Origin: Halarchaeum acidiphilum MH1-52-1
GTDB taxonomy: Archaea; Halobacteriota; Halobacteria; Halobacteriales; Halobacteriaceae
Direction of reading: 5' to 3'
Length of the DNA: 49,218 nucleotides
Assembly (NCBI RefSeq): GCF_000474235.1
Contig: NZ_BATA01000011.1
Location: forward strand, 1-49,218
The translations under genes and the position numbers were made by a program. The notes under the pieces are model-generated. The model was not told the origin of the DNA and did not search any database. It saw only the letters and a program-made list of their open reading frames with translations. Below, piece by piece: positions 31,339 to 40,845 of the stretch. Numbering within the stretch: position 1 is the stretch's first letter; each line of letters opens with the position of its first letter.

Positions 31339-32703
31339 ATGACCGTCGGGATCGTCGTGAGTCGCGCCGACAGCGCGTCGGTCCGTATCGGAGAACAGCT
31401 ACTGGCGCGCGCCGACTGGGAGCGCGTCGACGTGGACGAGGCGGGCGGAAGACCCGAGAGCGCCGCGACGTACGTCACCGAGGGCTTCGAGCTGCGGGAG
31501 TTCGAGGACTGGCACCTCGAACTCGACGGCGTCGCCGCGGCGTTCGACGACCCCGACTTTCTCGTCTTCGCGTCGCGCCACGCCGGCGAGACCGGCCCCC
31601 TCCTCACCGCGCACTTCACGGGGAACTTCGGCGCGGCGGAGCACGGCGGGTCGGATCGCGCGCTCGCCGCGGCGTGCCCGAACGCCCACCGCGCGATCGT
31701 CCGCGCGTTCGAGGAGCACGCTCCCGAGGGCTACGACGTCGGGATGGAGTGCACGCACCACGGACCGACCGCGGTCGGCGCGCCCTCGATGTTCGTCGAA
31801 CTCGGCTCCTCCGAGGACGAGTGGGCGGACGACGCGGGCGCCGACGCGGTCGCGCGCGCCATCCTCGATCTCGACGGCGTCGCGCCCCGAACGGACCGCG
31901 CGGTCGTCGCGTTCGGCGGCGGCCACTACGTCCCCCGACCGACTCGCGTCGTCACGGAGACGGACTGGGCCGTCGGGCACGTCGCGGCCGACTGGTGTCT
32001 CGACGACCTCGGCGACCCCCGCGAGCACCGGGACGTCGTCGAGCGCGTCTTCGCGGCGAGCGGCGCGACGCGCGCCGTCGTGGACGGCGAGAAGCCGCGT
32101 CTTCGGGACGTGATCGGCGACCTCGGCTACGAGGTGGTGAGCGAGACGTGGCTCCGCGAGACGACGGGCGTCGCCCTCGGCTTCGTCGCCGCCCTCGAAG
32201 GGGAACTGGAGGCCGTTGACGACGGCCTGCGCTTCGGGGACGCGGCGCGCGAGGCGACGGCCGGCGCCGAATACGTCGTGGTCGCCAACCCGGACGACCT
32301 CTGGGCGGACGCGCACAGCGTGGACGCGGACGCCGCGCTCGCCGCCGCCCGCGAGCACGCGCTCGCCTACACGACCGAGGAGAACGGCAACCGCGTCGCG
32401 GGCGAGATCGCGTTCCGCGACGCGGACGCGTACGACGCCTACGTGGACGACCTCGTCGCGCTCGTGCGGGAGAAACACGACGCCGTCGAGCGGGAGGGGG
32501 AGGCGATCTGGGTCCGCGACGAGGCGTTCGATCCGGCGCTCGCCGCCGATCGCGGCGTCCCCGAGGGACCGGAGTTCGGCCGGCTCGCGAACGGGGAGCC
32601 AGTGGAGGTCGACGGCGAGACCGTCGCGCCCGCCGACGTGTCTCGGGAGCGGACGGAGGCGTACGCGCTCGCGACGCCCGAGACGAGGGGAAAAGGTAAT
32701 TAA
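31339..32703 (+). CDS. dtdA: D-aminoacyl-tRNA deacylase, archaeal type
   Basis: Hydrolyses D-amino acids from mischarged tRNA. The 454-aa protein has the archaeal/plant GEK1-type core: [29 protein letters not shown] and the FGGGHY(VPR) segments in order (about residues 75-205). It is longer than the roughly 270-aa archaeal core, with a C-terminal acidic extension from about residue 280 that is common in halophiles. It ends 26 bp before ftsZ1. Confidence 0.92.
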   Translation: MTVGIVVSRADSASVRIGEQLLARADWERVDVDEAGGRPESAATYVTEGFELREFEDWHLELDGVAAAFDDPDFLVFASRHAGETGPLLTAHFTGNFGAAEHGGSDRALAAACPNAHRAIVRAFEEHAPEGYDVGMECTHHGPTAVGAPSMFVELGSSEDEWADDAGADAVARAILDLDGVAPRTDRAVVAFGGGHYVPRPTRVVTETDWAVGHVAADWCLDDLGDPREHRDVVERVFAASGATRAVVDGEKPRLRDVIGDLGYEVVSETWLRETTGVALGFVAALEGELEAVDDGLRFGDAAREATAGAEYVVVANPDDLWADAHSVDADAALAAAREHALAYTTEENGNRVAGEIAFRDADAYDAYVDDLVALVREKHDAVEREGEAIWVRDEAFDPALAADRGVPEGPEFGRLANGEPVEVDGETVAPADVSRERTEAYALATPETRGKGN

Positions 32704-32729
32704 ACGCTTCTCGTTTACTGTATAGGCAA

Positions 32730-33872
32730 ATGGACTCCATCGTGCAGGACGCGATCGACGAGGCCGAGGAGGACGAGGAGTCCTCCACCGGCGTCTCCCC
32801 CGACGCGGGCGGCGGGGGCGGCACCGGCGACTCCGGGCGGATGTCCGACGAGGAGCTGCTCGGCGTGCTCGAGGAACTCCAGACGAACATCACCGTCGTC
32901 GGCTGCGGCGGCGCGGGATCGAACACGGTCGATCGGATGTTCGAGGAGGGCATCGAGGGCGCGAAGCTCGTCGCCGCGAACACGGACGTCCAGCACCTCG
33001 TGGACATCGAGGCGGACACGAAGATCCTCATCGGCCAAGAGAAGACCCGCGGGCGCGGCGCCGGCTCGCTCCCGCAGGTCGGCGAGGAGGCCGCATTGGA
33101 GTCCCAAGACGAGATCAAGGAGGCCATCTCCGGCTCGGACATGGTCTTCGTCACCGCCGGACTCGGCGGCGGCACCGGCACGGGGAGCGCGCCCGTCGTC
33201 GCGGAGGCCGCCCGCGAGGCCGGCGCGCTCACCATCAGCATCGTCACGACGCCCTTCACCGCGGAGGGGGAAGTCCGGCGCAACAACGCCGAAGCCGGTC
33301 TCGAACGCCTGCGCGACGTCTCCGACACCGTGATCGTCGTCCCGAACGACCGCCTGCTCGACTCCGTGGGCAAGCTCCCCGTCCGGCAGGCCTTCAAGGT
33401 CTCCGACGAGGTGCTGATGCGCTCCGTGAAGGGGATCACCGAACTCATCACGAAGCCCGGTCTCGTCAACCTCGACTTCGCCGACGTGCGCACCGTCATG
33501 GAGAAGGGCGGCGTCGCCATGATCGGTCTCGGCGAGTCCGACACCGAATCCAAGGCCGTGGACTCCGTCAAGAGCGCGCTTCGCAGCCCGCTCCTCGACG
33601 TCGACATCGGACAGGCCAACTCCGCGCTCGTGAACGTCACCGGCGGTCCCGACATGTCCATCGAGGAGGCCGAGGGCGTCGTCGAGGAGATCTACGACCG
33701 CATCGATCCCGACGCGCGCATCATCTGGGGGACGTCGGTCGACGAGGAACTCGACGGCGAGATGCGCACGATGGTCGTCGTCACGGGCGTCGAGTCGCCG
33801 CAGATCTACGGCCACAACGGCGACGCCGAACTCGACACGAGCGGCGGCCGCGACATCGACTACGTCGAGTAG
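32730..33872 (+). CDS. ftsZ1: cell division protein FtsZ1
   Basis: A tubulin-like GTPase that forms the archaeal division ring. The 380-aa protein has [22 protein letters not shown], the tubulin signature [10 protein letters not shown] (about 146-155), TTPFTAEG and [13 protein letters not shown] roughly 48-residue acidic, glycine-rich N-terminal extension precedes the core, which is typical of haloarchaeal FtsZ1. AATTAAA (about 32699-32705) is about 27 nt upstream of the ATG. Downstream is a dapA-type gene rather than secE/nusG, which are often found beside archaeal ftsZ. Confidence 0.95.
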   Translation: MDSIVQDAIDEAEEDEESSTGVSPDAGGGGGTGDSGRMSDEELLGVLEELQTNITVVGCGGAGSNTVDRMFEEGIEGAKLVAANTDVQHLVDIEADTKILIGQEKTRGRGAGSLPQVGEEAALESQDEIKEAISGSDMVFVTAGLGGGTGTGSAPVVAEAAREAGALTISIVTTPFTAEGEVRRNNAEAGLERLRDVSDTVIVVPNDRLLDSVGKLPVRQAFKVSDEVLMRSVKGITELITKPGLVNLDFADVRTVMEKGGVAMIGLGESDTESKAVDSVKSALRSPLLDVDIGQANSALVNVTGGPDMSIEEAEGVVEEIYDRIDPDARIIWGTSVDEELDGEMRTMVVVTGVESPQIYGHNGDAELDTSGGRDIDYVE

Positions 33873-33930
33873 CGCGACGCGGCACTCGCGATTGGATAAT
33901 CGTTATGTATCGGCGCGGTCTCGACGACGT

Positions 33931-34824
33931 ATGGCAGAGACGCAGGTACACTGTCCGCTCGTCACCCCGTTTGACGAGGCGGGTGACGTCGATTTCGATT
34001 CGCTCGACGCCGTCGTCGACGGCGTGCTGGAGGCCGGTCTCGACGGTCTCGTCCCGTGCGGGACGACCGGCGAGTTCGCGAGTCTGACGCGCGCGACGAA
34101 CCGCACCGTTCTCGAACGCGTCGTCTCGCGCGCCGACGGCGGGACATCCGTCATCGCGGGGGCGGGCGCGACGTCCGTCCCCGACACGGTCGAATCGCTC
34201 ACGGCCGCGGCCGAGGTCGGCGCGGACGCCGGTCTCGTCGTCGTCCCGTACTTCCACACCGCGAACGCGGCCGACGGGAACGCGCGCTTCCTCCGCCGCG
34301 TCGCCGATCGAAGCCCGCTCCCGCTCTACCTCTACAACATCCCCGCGTGCACGGGGAGCGAGATCCCGGTCGAGACGGTCGTCGAACTCGCCGGGCGCGA
34401 CGACGTCCTCGGGCTGAAGGACTCCAGCGGGGACTTCGGCTACTTCACCGACGTCCTCGCGGCGACGCCGGACGACTTCGCGGTGTATCAGGGCGTGGAC
34501 GGCCAGCTCGTCCCCGCGGGGCTGATGGAGGCGACCGGCGGGATCAACGCGCTCTCGAACGCCGTGCCCGAGGTGTTCGCGGCCGTCCGCGACGCGCTGA
34601 ACGACGGCGACGCCGCGCGAGCGCGCAAGCTCCACACCGAGGCGCTCAAGCCGCTGTTCGCCTTTTGCGCGGACCACGGGTTCGCCCCGGCGACGAAGGC
34701 GGCGCTCGTCGCCCGCGGCCGGATCGAATCCGACGCGGTCCGGCCGCCGCTGGTCGAACTCGACGAGGGGGCGCGGGCGGCCGTCGCGGCCACCGTCGAG
34801 GACGCACTCGCGCTCGTCGACTGA
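33931..34824 (+). CDS. dihydrodipicolinate synthase/N-acetylneuraminate lyase family aldolase
   Basis: A 297-aa TIM-barrel class I aldolase. The GTTGE loop (44-48), Tyr135 in YLYNIPACTG and the Schiff-base Lys163 in LGLKDSSGDF are present. True DapA would condense pyruvate and aspartate semialdehyde for lysine. Related family members cleave 2-keto-3-deoxy acids. The YNIPACTG context and the absence of other lysine genes nearby leave the substrate open. ATG 33931 is about 26 nt from GTTATGTAT. Confidence 0.9.
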   Translation: MAETQVHCPLVTPFDEAGDVDFDSLDAVVDGVLEAGLDGLVPCGTTGEFASLTRATNRTVLERVVSRADGGTSVIAGAGATSVPDTVESLTAAAEVGADAGLVVVPYFHTANAADGNARFLRRVADRSPLPLYLYNIPACTGSEIPVETVVELAGRDDVLGLKDSSGDFGYFTDVLAATPDDFAVYQGVDGQLVPAGLMEATGGINALSNAVPEVFAAVRDALNDGDAARARKLHTEALKPLFAFCADHGFAPATKAALVARGRIESDAVRPPLVELDEGARAAVAATVEDALALVD

Positions 34825-34857
34825 GACCGGCCGAGGCCCAACGATGTTCCGCGACGC

Positions 34858-35538
34858 TCACTCCCCGCGGAGTTCCGTGACCAACCGCCGTAACGTCGCC
34901 AGATCGTATTGTCCGGGCGCCGTCGCGTCCGCGGGATCGACTGGGGCGTACCCGATTCGGGAACCGTAGACGGGGAGGACGGCCCGGGAGTGGCGCCCCG
35001 CCTCGCCCATCGCCATCGTCGCGATCCGTTCGCCCTCGGCGTCGTGCTCGTGCGTGACCGCGATGAGGTCGAGGACGTCCGCGCGCTCGTCGGCCGTGAC
35101 GGCGAGCTTCGCGACGTCGCCGTGTTCGAGCGCGTCCCCGAGGAGGGCGCGCATGTCCTGACGGAGCGGCGTCCCCTCGAAGTCGTGCGTGGAGACGACG
35201 ACCGAGGCGTCGTTCGCGTGGGCGGCCTCGCGGACGCGCGCGCCGCGGCCGTCGAGGCAGGTGTCGAGTTCGAGGTCGACGGCGCCGACGGCGTCGTGCG
35301 CGACCGCCGCTTCGAGCGCGTCGAGTCGGGCGTCGTCGTCCGCGGTCTCACCGCCCTGCCCCTCGTGGCGGTTCGTCACGAGGAGCGGGAGGTCGCCGTC
35401 GTAGTCGCGGAGTTGTGCCTCGGGAGAGTCGGCGAGATCCATCCGGAACTCGACGGCGTCGGCGTGCTCGCGCGCGTCGGGTTCGTCGGCGAGGTCGGCC
35501 GTCGCCGCGCAGAGCGTGAAGTCGTCGAAGGGGAGCAT
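34858..35538 (-). CDS. aroD: 3-dehydroquinate dehydratase, type I
   Basis: The third step of the shikimate pathway; forms a Schiff base with 3-dehydroquinate. The 226-aa protein has EFRMDLAD at the start of the barrel, VTNRHEGQGG, the general base His118 in VVSTHDFEGTP and the Schiff-base Lys144 in VAKLAVTA. The C-terminus has MAMGEAGRHSR and YGSRIGYAP. It is the functional partner of aroE at 28015-28817 but not in the same operon. Confidence 0.94.
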   Translation of the reverse strand: MLPFDDFTLCAATADLADEPDAREHADAVEFRMDLADSPEAQLRDYDGDLPLLVTNRHEGQGGETADDDARLDALEAAVAHDAVGAVDLELDTCLDGRGARVREAAHANDASVVVSTHDFEGTPLRQDMRALLGDALEHGDVAKLAVTADERADVLDLIAVTHEHDAEGERIATMAMGEAGRHSRAVLPVYGSRIGYAPVDPADATAPGQYDLATLRRLVTELRGE

Positions 35539-35562
35539 ACTGGGTGTGCGCGGCGTCCCGCC

Positions 35563-35931
35563 TTAGGAGCGGGGGATTCGCGCCGTGAGCCACCGGCCGC
35601 CGTACGTCGTGGCGAGGTAGGTCACGAGGGCGACGAGACCGATGGTCACGCTCTCGCCGAGAGCGAGCGGGCGGACGACCACGCTCGCGACGCATCCCGC
35701 GACGACGCCGGCGAGCGCGGCGAGCACGCCGACGCGGACGGCGCGCTCGCGATCGTCGGGGACGTTCCCCGGGTAGAGCGCGGCGTCCATGACCGGGATC
35801 GCGACGGCGAGACCGACGGCGAACGGGTACGGATCGGGCGCGACGGTCGAGACGACGGCGGCGGCGACGCCCGCGAGGATCGCGCCGACGAGGAAGAGCG
35901 CGGCGCGGACGGGGAGCGAGGGTGCGTTCAC
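35563..35931 (-). CDS. small polytopic membrane protein, function unknown
   Basis: A 122-aa protein with about four hydrophobic helices (residues 9-30, 37-50, 66-85, 93-112), an NVPDDRERAVRVG loop and a basic C-terminus. The start is GTG 35931, with CTTTTAGG (35956-35963) about 27 nt upstream. It lies 24 bp upstream of aroD and may be cotranscribed with it. I see no family motif. Confidence 0.72.
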   Translation of the reverse strand: MNAPSLPVRAALFLVGAILAGVAAAVVSTVAPDPYPFAVGLAVAIPVMDAALYPGNVPDDRERAVRVGVLAALAGVVAGCVASVVVRPLALGESVTIGLVALVTYLATTYGGRWLTARIPRS

Positions 35932-36034
35932 GCCCCGACATTCGCGGGCCGCGGCCTAAAAGGGACGGCGACCGGACGCGCGGCTCCGCGGCGAGAGAAA
36001 CGGGAGAACGTCGTCGTGGTCGCCGCGAGTCGGC

Positions 36035-37003
36035 TTACGCCGGGAGCGTGTCCTCGGCTTCGAGGAGTTCGTGGTAGCGGTTGCGGATGGTGACCTCGCT
36101 GATGTCCGCGACCTCGCTCACCTTCGCCTGCGTCGTCTTCTCGTTGGTGAGGAGCGCGGCGGCGTAGACGGCCGCGGCGGCGAGACCGACCGGCGACTTG
36201 CCGGAGTGGACGCCCTTGTCCTTCGCGGTCTTGAGGAGGTCGCGCGCGCGGTGCTCGGCCTCGTCGCTGAGGCCCAGCGAGGAGGCGAAGCGCGGGACGT
36301 AGCTCTCGGGGTCCGCGGGGCGGACCTCCAGACCGAGCTCCCGGATGACGTAGCGGTACGTGCGGGCGATCTCGGCCTTCTCGACGCGCGAGACGTCGGT
36401 GATCTCGTCGAGGGAGCGCGGGACGCCGGCCTGCCGCGCTGCGGCGTAGACGCAGGACGTCGAGACGCCCTCGATGGAGCGGCCGGGGAGGAGGTCCTCC
36501 TCGAGCGCGCGGCGATAGATGACCGACGCCATCTCCCGGACGTTGTCGGGAAGCCCGAGCGCGCTCGCCATCCGGTCGATCTCGCCGAGCGCCTGCTTGA
36601 GGTTGCGCTCCTTGGCGTCGCGCGTGCGGAAGCGCTCGTTCCACTTGCGCAGGCGCTGCATCTTCTGGCGCTGATTGGAGGAGAGGGAGTTGCCGTAGGC
36701 GTCCTTGTCGCGCCAGTCGATGTTGGTGGAGAGACCCTTGTCGTGCATCGTGTTCGTCGTCGGGGCGCCCACCCGCGACTTCTGGTCCTTCTCCTGCGAG
36801 TCGAACGCGCGCCACTCCGGCCCGCGGTCGATGTCGTCCTCGTCGACGACGAGCCCGCAGTCCATGCAGACGGACTCGCCGTGTTCCTCGTCGGCGACGA
36901 CGAGGCCGCCGCACTCGGGACACTCGTCGGTCGATTCGGTGGTGTCTTCGCTCGTCGATTCGCGCTCTTCGTGCTGTCGTGCTCTGGTGCGTGCGTTTTG
37001 CAT
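36035..37003 (-). CDS. tfb: transcription initiation factor TFB
   Basis: The archaeal TFIIB homologue; it binds TBP-TATA and the BRE and recruits RNA polymerase. The 322-aa protein has an acidic N-terminal stretch, a zinc ribbon with Cys28, 31, 46 and 49 (CPECGG, CMDCG), then the B-finger region with GAPTT and STNIDWRDKD. Two cyclin-fold repeats follow (about 125-220 and 225-320). Haloarchaea carry several TFBs; which one this is cannot be said. ATG 37003 is chosen because the frame upstream runs into the promoter. The expected leader is about 25-38 nt. Confidence 0.94.
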   Translation of the reverse strand: MQNARTRARQHEERESTSEDTTESTDECPECGGLVVADEEHGESVCMDCGLVVDEDDIDRGPEWRAFDSQEKDQKSRVGAPTTNTMHDKGLSTNIDWRDKDAYGNSLSSNQRQKMQRLRKWNERFRTRDAKERNLKQALGEIDRMASALGLPDNVREMASVIYRRALEEDLLPGRSIEGVSTSCVYAAARQAGVPRSLDEITDVSRVEKAEIARTYRYVIRELGLEVRPADPESYVPRFASSLGLSDEAEHRARDLLKTAKDKGVHSGKSPVGLAAAAVYAAALLTNEKTTQAKVSEVADISEVTIRNRYHELLEAEDTLPA

Positions 37004-37094
37004 ACTGCGTGTGCCCCCGGAGAACCGGAAATCGTCGTGACGTCTTCCTTTTCGCAAAAGTCACTTAACGGTTCCGTAATCGACCGACAACGGC

Positions 37095-37130
37095 ATGCGT
37101 ACGCAGCGCATACGGCGATATCGTTCGTGA
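37095..37130 (+). CDS. 11-aa leaderless upstream ORF coupled to the BtuF-like gene
   Basis: ATG 37095 lies about 28 bp after CTTAACG (37064-37070), so it is the predicted leaderless first start. The frame (MRTQRIRRYRS) ends in a TGA that overlaps the GTG of the next gene as GTGA. It would deliver ribosomes to that start by termination-reinitiation. It may also be chance. Confidence 0.35.
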   Translation: MRTQRIRRYRS

Positions 37131-37858
37131 ACGTCTGCTCGCTCGCGCCGGCCGCGACCGCCACCGTCGTCGCCCTCGGCGGTCGGGACGACCTCGTCGG
37201 CGTGACGCACAACGCGACGGTCGATATCGACGTCCCCGCGGTCGGCGGCTGGCTCAACCCCGACTACGATCGCCTCGCCGCGCTGGATCCCGACGTCGTC
37301 CTCACGGGCGACCCGCTCCAGCGCGACGTCCGCGATGCCCTCCGAGAGCGCGGCTTCTCCGTCCGACACCGCGAGCCGGCGCGCCTCGACGACGTCCTCG
37401 CGGGTTTCGCGGCGCGCGGCGACGACGTGGGGCGCGGGGCGGCCGGGGAGCGACTCGAAGCCGCGTGCCGCGAGCGCGTCGCGGCGGTGCGCGAGGCCGT
37501 CGCGGGTACGAAGCGGCCGGTCGTCTACTGCGAGGAGTGGGACGACCCGCCGATGGCGGCGGGCAACTGGGTGCCGGACGCCGTGCGGGCCGCGGGCGGG
37601 CGGTCCCCGTTCGTCGATCCCGGGGCGCGCTCGCACGAGGTGGATCGCGCGACGGTCGAGGCCGCCGATCCCGACCACGTCGTCGCGCACTACTGCGGGC
37701 GCGGCGGCCGCGAGGCGCCCGACTTCGACGCGCGCGGGTGGCGCCTCGACGCCGACGTGCACGTCCTCGACGACGCCCTCCTCAATCAGCCGAGCCCCGC
37801 GCTCGTGGACGGGATCGAGGCGCTCGCCGAACGGCTCCATCCGGAGCGCGTCGCGTGA
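37127..37858 (+). CDS. cobalamin-binding, BtuF-like protein without signal peptide
   Basis: A 243-aa type III substrate-binding fold: an N-terminal VCSLAPAATATVVALGG, a LDPDVVLTG segment, then RPVVYCEEWDDPPMAAGNWVPD, the pattern of corrinoid/Fe-chelate binding proteins. No signal peptide or lipobox is present, so it is cytosolic as predicted, unlike true BtuF. It may be a scavenging or sensing protein. The start is GTG 37127, because the ATG at 37095 is in another frame. It is divergent from tfb through a shared CACTTAACGG box. Confidence 0.8.
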   Translation: MNVCSLAPAATATVVALGGRDDLVGVTHNATVDIDVPAVGGWLNPDYDRLAALDPDVVLTGDPLQRDVRDALRERGFSVRHREPARLDDVLAGFAARGDDVGRGAAGERLEAACRERVAAVREAVAGTKRPVVYCEEWDDPPMAAGNWVPDAVRAAGGRSPFVDPGARSHEVDRATVEAADPDHVVAHYCGRGGREAPDFDARGWRLDADVHVLDDALLNQPSPALVDGIEALAERLHPERVA

Positions 37859-37959
37859 TCCGGCGGGAGTTCGAGGGGGCACGCGAGGTGCGGCGGGCGT
37901 CACCGAACGGCCGTGGGGCGGCGCGGGGACGGCGGCGGGCGCGCGGGCCGTTCCGCTGA

Positions 37960-39287
37960 TCAGGGCAAGTAGCGTTCGAACTCCTCGATGTCCTCGTGGA
38001 TGGTGTCTCCCTCCTCGAAGTAGAGGAGTTCGAGCGCGAGGACGACGACGGCGATGGCGCAGACCACCCAGAAGACGTGGCGCTCGTCCATCCAGAGGTG
38101 GCCGATGAGCAGCGGGATGAAGACGCCGAGACCGACCACGCCGAGCACGGGCGGAATCGGATTGATGTCGCCGTCGTCGCGCTCGCGGACCGCGAGGTAG
38201 CACATCACGCCGAAGACGAGCATGAAGCGATGGAGCCGAAGGAAGTGATGCCGTCGAGGCTCCCGTAGACGGCGAAGAGCGCGGCGAGCGCGCCGATGAC
38301 GAGCACGGATCGGCGGGAGGCGCCCGCGCTGTCGGGGTCGGCGGCTTCGCTCGGGAGGAGCGAGTCGGCGACCATGCCGTCCGCGAGGTTCGCGCTGGAG
38401 AACAGCGTGCCGTTGATCGCGCTCCCCGTGGAGAACATCGCGGCGACGGAGACGACGATGAACCCGGCGTGGCCGACCCACGTCTGCTCGACGGCGTAGG
38501 CGAGCGCCCGATCGGGTTCGGTGGCGATGATGTGCGGGCTGACGAGGCTCGTGACGACGATGGCGATGAGCGCGTCGATGACGATGCAGATGACGATGGA
38601 GGAGTAGACGCCGATCGGGAGGTTTCGCAGGGGGTTCTCGATCTGATCCTGATCGTACATGAGGAGCTGCCACCCCTGAAACGAGACGAAGCTGACCGCG
38701 GTCGCCATCACGACGGGCGTCCCCCGCTGGATGGTCGTGACGCCGTACGTCAGTTTCGCGTGCTGCCAGCCGTACCAGAGACCGATGGCGATGAACGCGA
38801 TGAGGATGGCGACCTTCGTGACGACGAGCGCCTCCTCGGAGGTGCCGGTGGCGCGCGCGCCGAGGAGGTTGAAGCCGACGAAGATGCCGACGGCGACGAC
38901 GGAGAGGACGGGATGCAACGGGACGCCCGCGACGGTCCGCTGGCCGACGAGTCCGAGCGCGAAGCTCCCGAACGCGTAGGCGTACATGGCGATCGCCCCG
39001 ACGTAGCCGAACAGCAGGGTCCACCCCACCATCCCCGCGAGAGTGTCGTTGTCGAGGAACTCCTCCAGTTGCGCGACGCTCCCGCCCCTGTTCTCGCCTC
39101 GCGCGTTGAGCTTCAGGTAGGAATACGCGGCGCACATCGACCCGACGCTCGCGAGCGTGAACGCGAGCCACGAGGCGGCGTGCGAGATCTGCACGACGAC
39201 GCCGAGCACCGAGAAGACGCCGCCGCCGATCATCCCGCCGACGGCGATGCTGATCGCGCCGAACAGGCCGAGGTTTTCGTCCCCCAT
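37960..39287 (-). pseudogene. APC-family amino acid permease, downstream paralog, one-base frameshift near 38225
   Basis: A polytopic transporter of about 442 residues. The first 350 residues are intact with the APC start GAISIAVGGMIGGGVFSVLG and the FQGWQLLMYDQDQIENP segment. At GITSFGSIA the frame shifts and continues as FMLVFGVMCYLAVRERDDGDINP to the C-terminal acidic tail, judged by the intact paralog's GITSLSSIAFLAVFG. One base (GCTTCATG instead of GCCTTCATG or GCTTTCATG on the minus strand) is missing. The total of 1328 nt is one short. It is probably cotranscribed with the upstream paralog or has its own promoter in the 84-bp gap. Confidence 0.82.
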
Positions 39288-39371
39288 ACGCGGGACGTCG
39301 AACGCCTCGCATATCCGTTCTGTGGCTCACGAGACCACGGATTCCCCAACGCTCCGAAGTGATCGAAACAC

Positions 39372-40688
39372 TCAGAGTCGATCCTCCGCGCGCTTGGCGA
39401 CGCGGGCGAGCCGAGTGCGCTGGAAGTACGTGAGTTCGACGACGAAGACGGCGACGAGCGACAGGACGACGAAGCCGAACGTCTCCGGTTCGTGGACCGC
39501 GAGGTGGTAGCAGAGCAGCGGGAGGAAGCAGGCGGCGCCGACGGCACCGACGAGCGGCGGGAGCGGATTGACGGCCGCGTGATCGCGTTCGGCGAAGGCG
39601 AGCGCGCTCATCGTGCCGAAGACCGCGAGGAAGGCGATCGAGGAGAGCGAGGTGATGCCGTCGAGCGTCCCGTAGACGGTGAGACCGAGCGTGACGATGC
39701 CGAGGAGGAGGACGGTGCGCTGCGGGACGCCGTCGCCGTCCGTCTCCAAGGCGATCCGGTCGGGGAGGACGTCCTCGTCGGTCATCCCGTTCGCGAAGTG
39801 CGCGGCCGAGAACAGCGTCGCGTTGATCGCGCTCCCCGTGGAGACGACCGCGGCGGCGGCGATGACCGTGAAGCCGATCGACCCGAGCACCGGCTCGGCG
39901 GCCTTCGCGAGCGCGATCTCGCCGTACCGCGCGATCTGCGCGGGCGTGAGGAGGCTGGTCGTCGTGACGCCGACGAGGACGTACGTCGCGACCGAGACCG
40001 GGATCGCGACGTAGACGGCGCGCGGGATGGTGGTGTCGGGGTCCGCGATGCTCTCGCGGTCGTAGAAGAGCAACTGCCACCCCTGAAAGGCGACGAAGGA
40101 GATCCCGGCGGCGACGGCCGGCTCGACCGAGAGCGAGCCGGCGAGACCGGAGTCGAGCAACCCGCGTGACGACCCGTAGGCGGCCGCGAGGACGCCGAAT
40201 CCGAGGAGGACGAGCATCTTCGCGGCGACGAGGGCGTTCTCCGCGGTGCCGGTGGCGCGCGCGCCGAGGCGGTTGAGCGCGACGAAGCCCGCGACGGCGA
40301 GCGCGGAGACGAGCGGGCGTGCGAGCGGGCCGAGGAGGGCGTGGAGACCGAGGAGACCGACCGCGTACTCGCCGAAGGCGTAGGCGTACATCGCCATCGA
40401 GCCGACGTAGCCGAACAGCAGGGTCCACCCCACCATCCCCGCGAGCGTCGTGTTGTTCGCGTAGCGCTGGACGAACGTGACCGACGCGCCCGTCCGGTCG
40501 TCGACCTCGTTGAGCGCGTTGTAGGAGTAGCCGGCGCAGATCGCGACGATCCCGGCGACGACGAACGCGATCCACGTCCGCGTGCCGGCGACGCGCGCGA
40601 CGACGCCGAGCACCGAGAAGATCCCGCCGCCGATCATCCCGCCGAGCGCGATCGAGACGGCGGAGGGGAGACCGAGTCGATCCGACAT
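39372..40688 (-). CDS. APC-family amino acid permease, intact paralog
   Basis: A 438-aa transporter with about 12 helices. The N-terminal AVSIALGGMIGGGIFSVLG is the substrate-binding helix-1 motif of APC carriers. FQGWQLLFYDRESIADP, TGSAINATLFSAAHF and GITSLSSIAFLAVFG are shared with the next gene. The substrate is not known; a cationic or neutral amino acid is typical. A GC-rich 13-bp tandem repeat lies just upstream of its start. Confidence 0.88.
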   Translation of the reverse strand: MSDRLGLPSAVSIALGGMIGGGIFSVLGVVARVAGTRTWIAFVVAGIVAICAGYSYNALNEVDDRTGASVTFVQRYANNTTLAGMVGWTLLFGYVGSMAMYAYAFGEYAVGLLGLHALLGPLARPLVSALAVAGFVALNRLGARATGTAENALVAAKMLVLLGFGVLAAAYGSSRGLLDSGLAGSLSVEPAVAAGISFVAFQGWQLLFYDRESIADPDTTIPRAVYVAIPVSVATYVLVGVTTTSLLTPAQIARYGEIALAKAAEPVLGSIGFTVIAAAAVVSTGSAINATLFSAAHFANGMTDEDVLPDRIALETDGDGVPQRTVLLLGIVTLGLTVYGTLDGITSLSSIAFLAVFGTMSALAFAERDHAAVNPLPPLVGAVGAACFLPLLCYHLAVHEPETFGFVVLSLVAVFVVELTYFQRTRLARVAKRAEDRL

Positions 40689-40720
40689 CCCTGCCGGCTA
40701 CGGCGAGGGCGGCCTTAGGA

Positions 40721-40770
40721 GTGCGGGCCGCGGGTGCGGGCCGCGGGTGCGGGCCGCGAGTGCGGACGCG
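40721..40770. repeat. 13-bp GC-rich tandem repeat, three units plus a degenerate one
   Basis: GTGCGGGCCGCGG occurs at 40721-40733 and 40734-40746. A third unit ending in A follows (40747-40759), then a shortened copy. It lies between the divergent permease and LLM oxidoreductase genes and might vary in copy number. Confidence 0.8.
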
Positions 40771-40845
40771 AGCGGCGGCGGAGTAGCGGCGGGCGTGCGG
40801 AACGGCCCCGAACGATAAACCGCGGCCGGCCGTACGTCGGCGCGT

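Noticed and set aside
40721-40770. The 13-bp tandem repeat as an origin iteron cluster
   Set aside because: It is entirely GC-rich with no AT-rich unwinding region and no orc1/cdc6 gene nearby.
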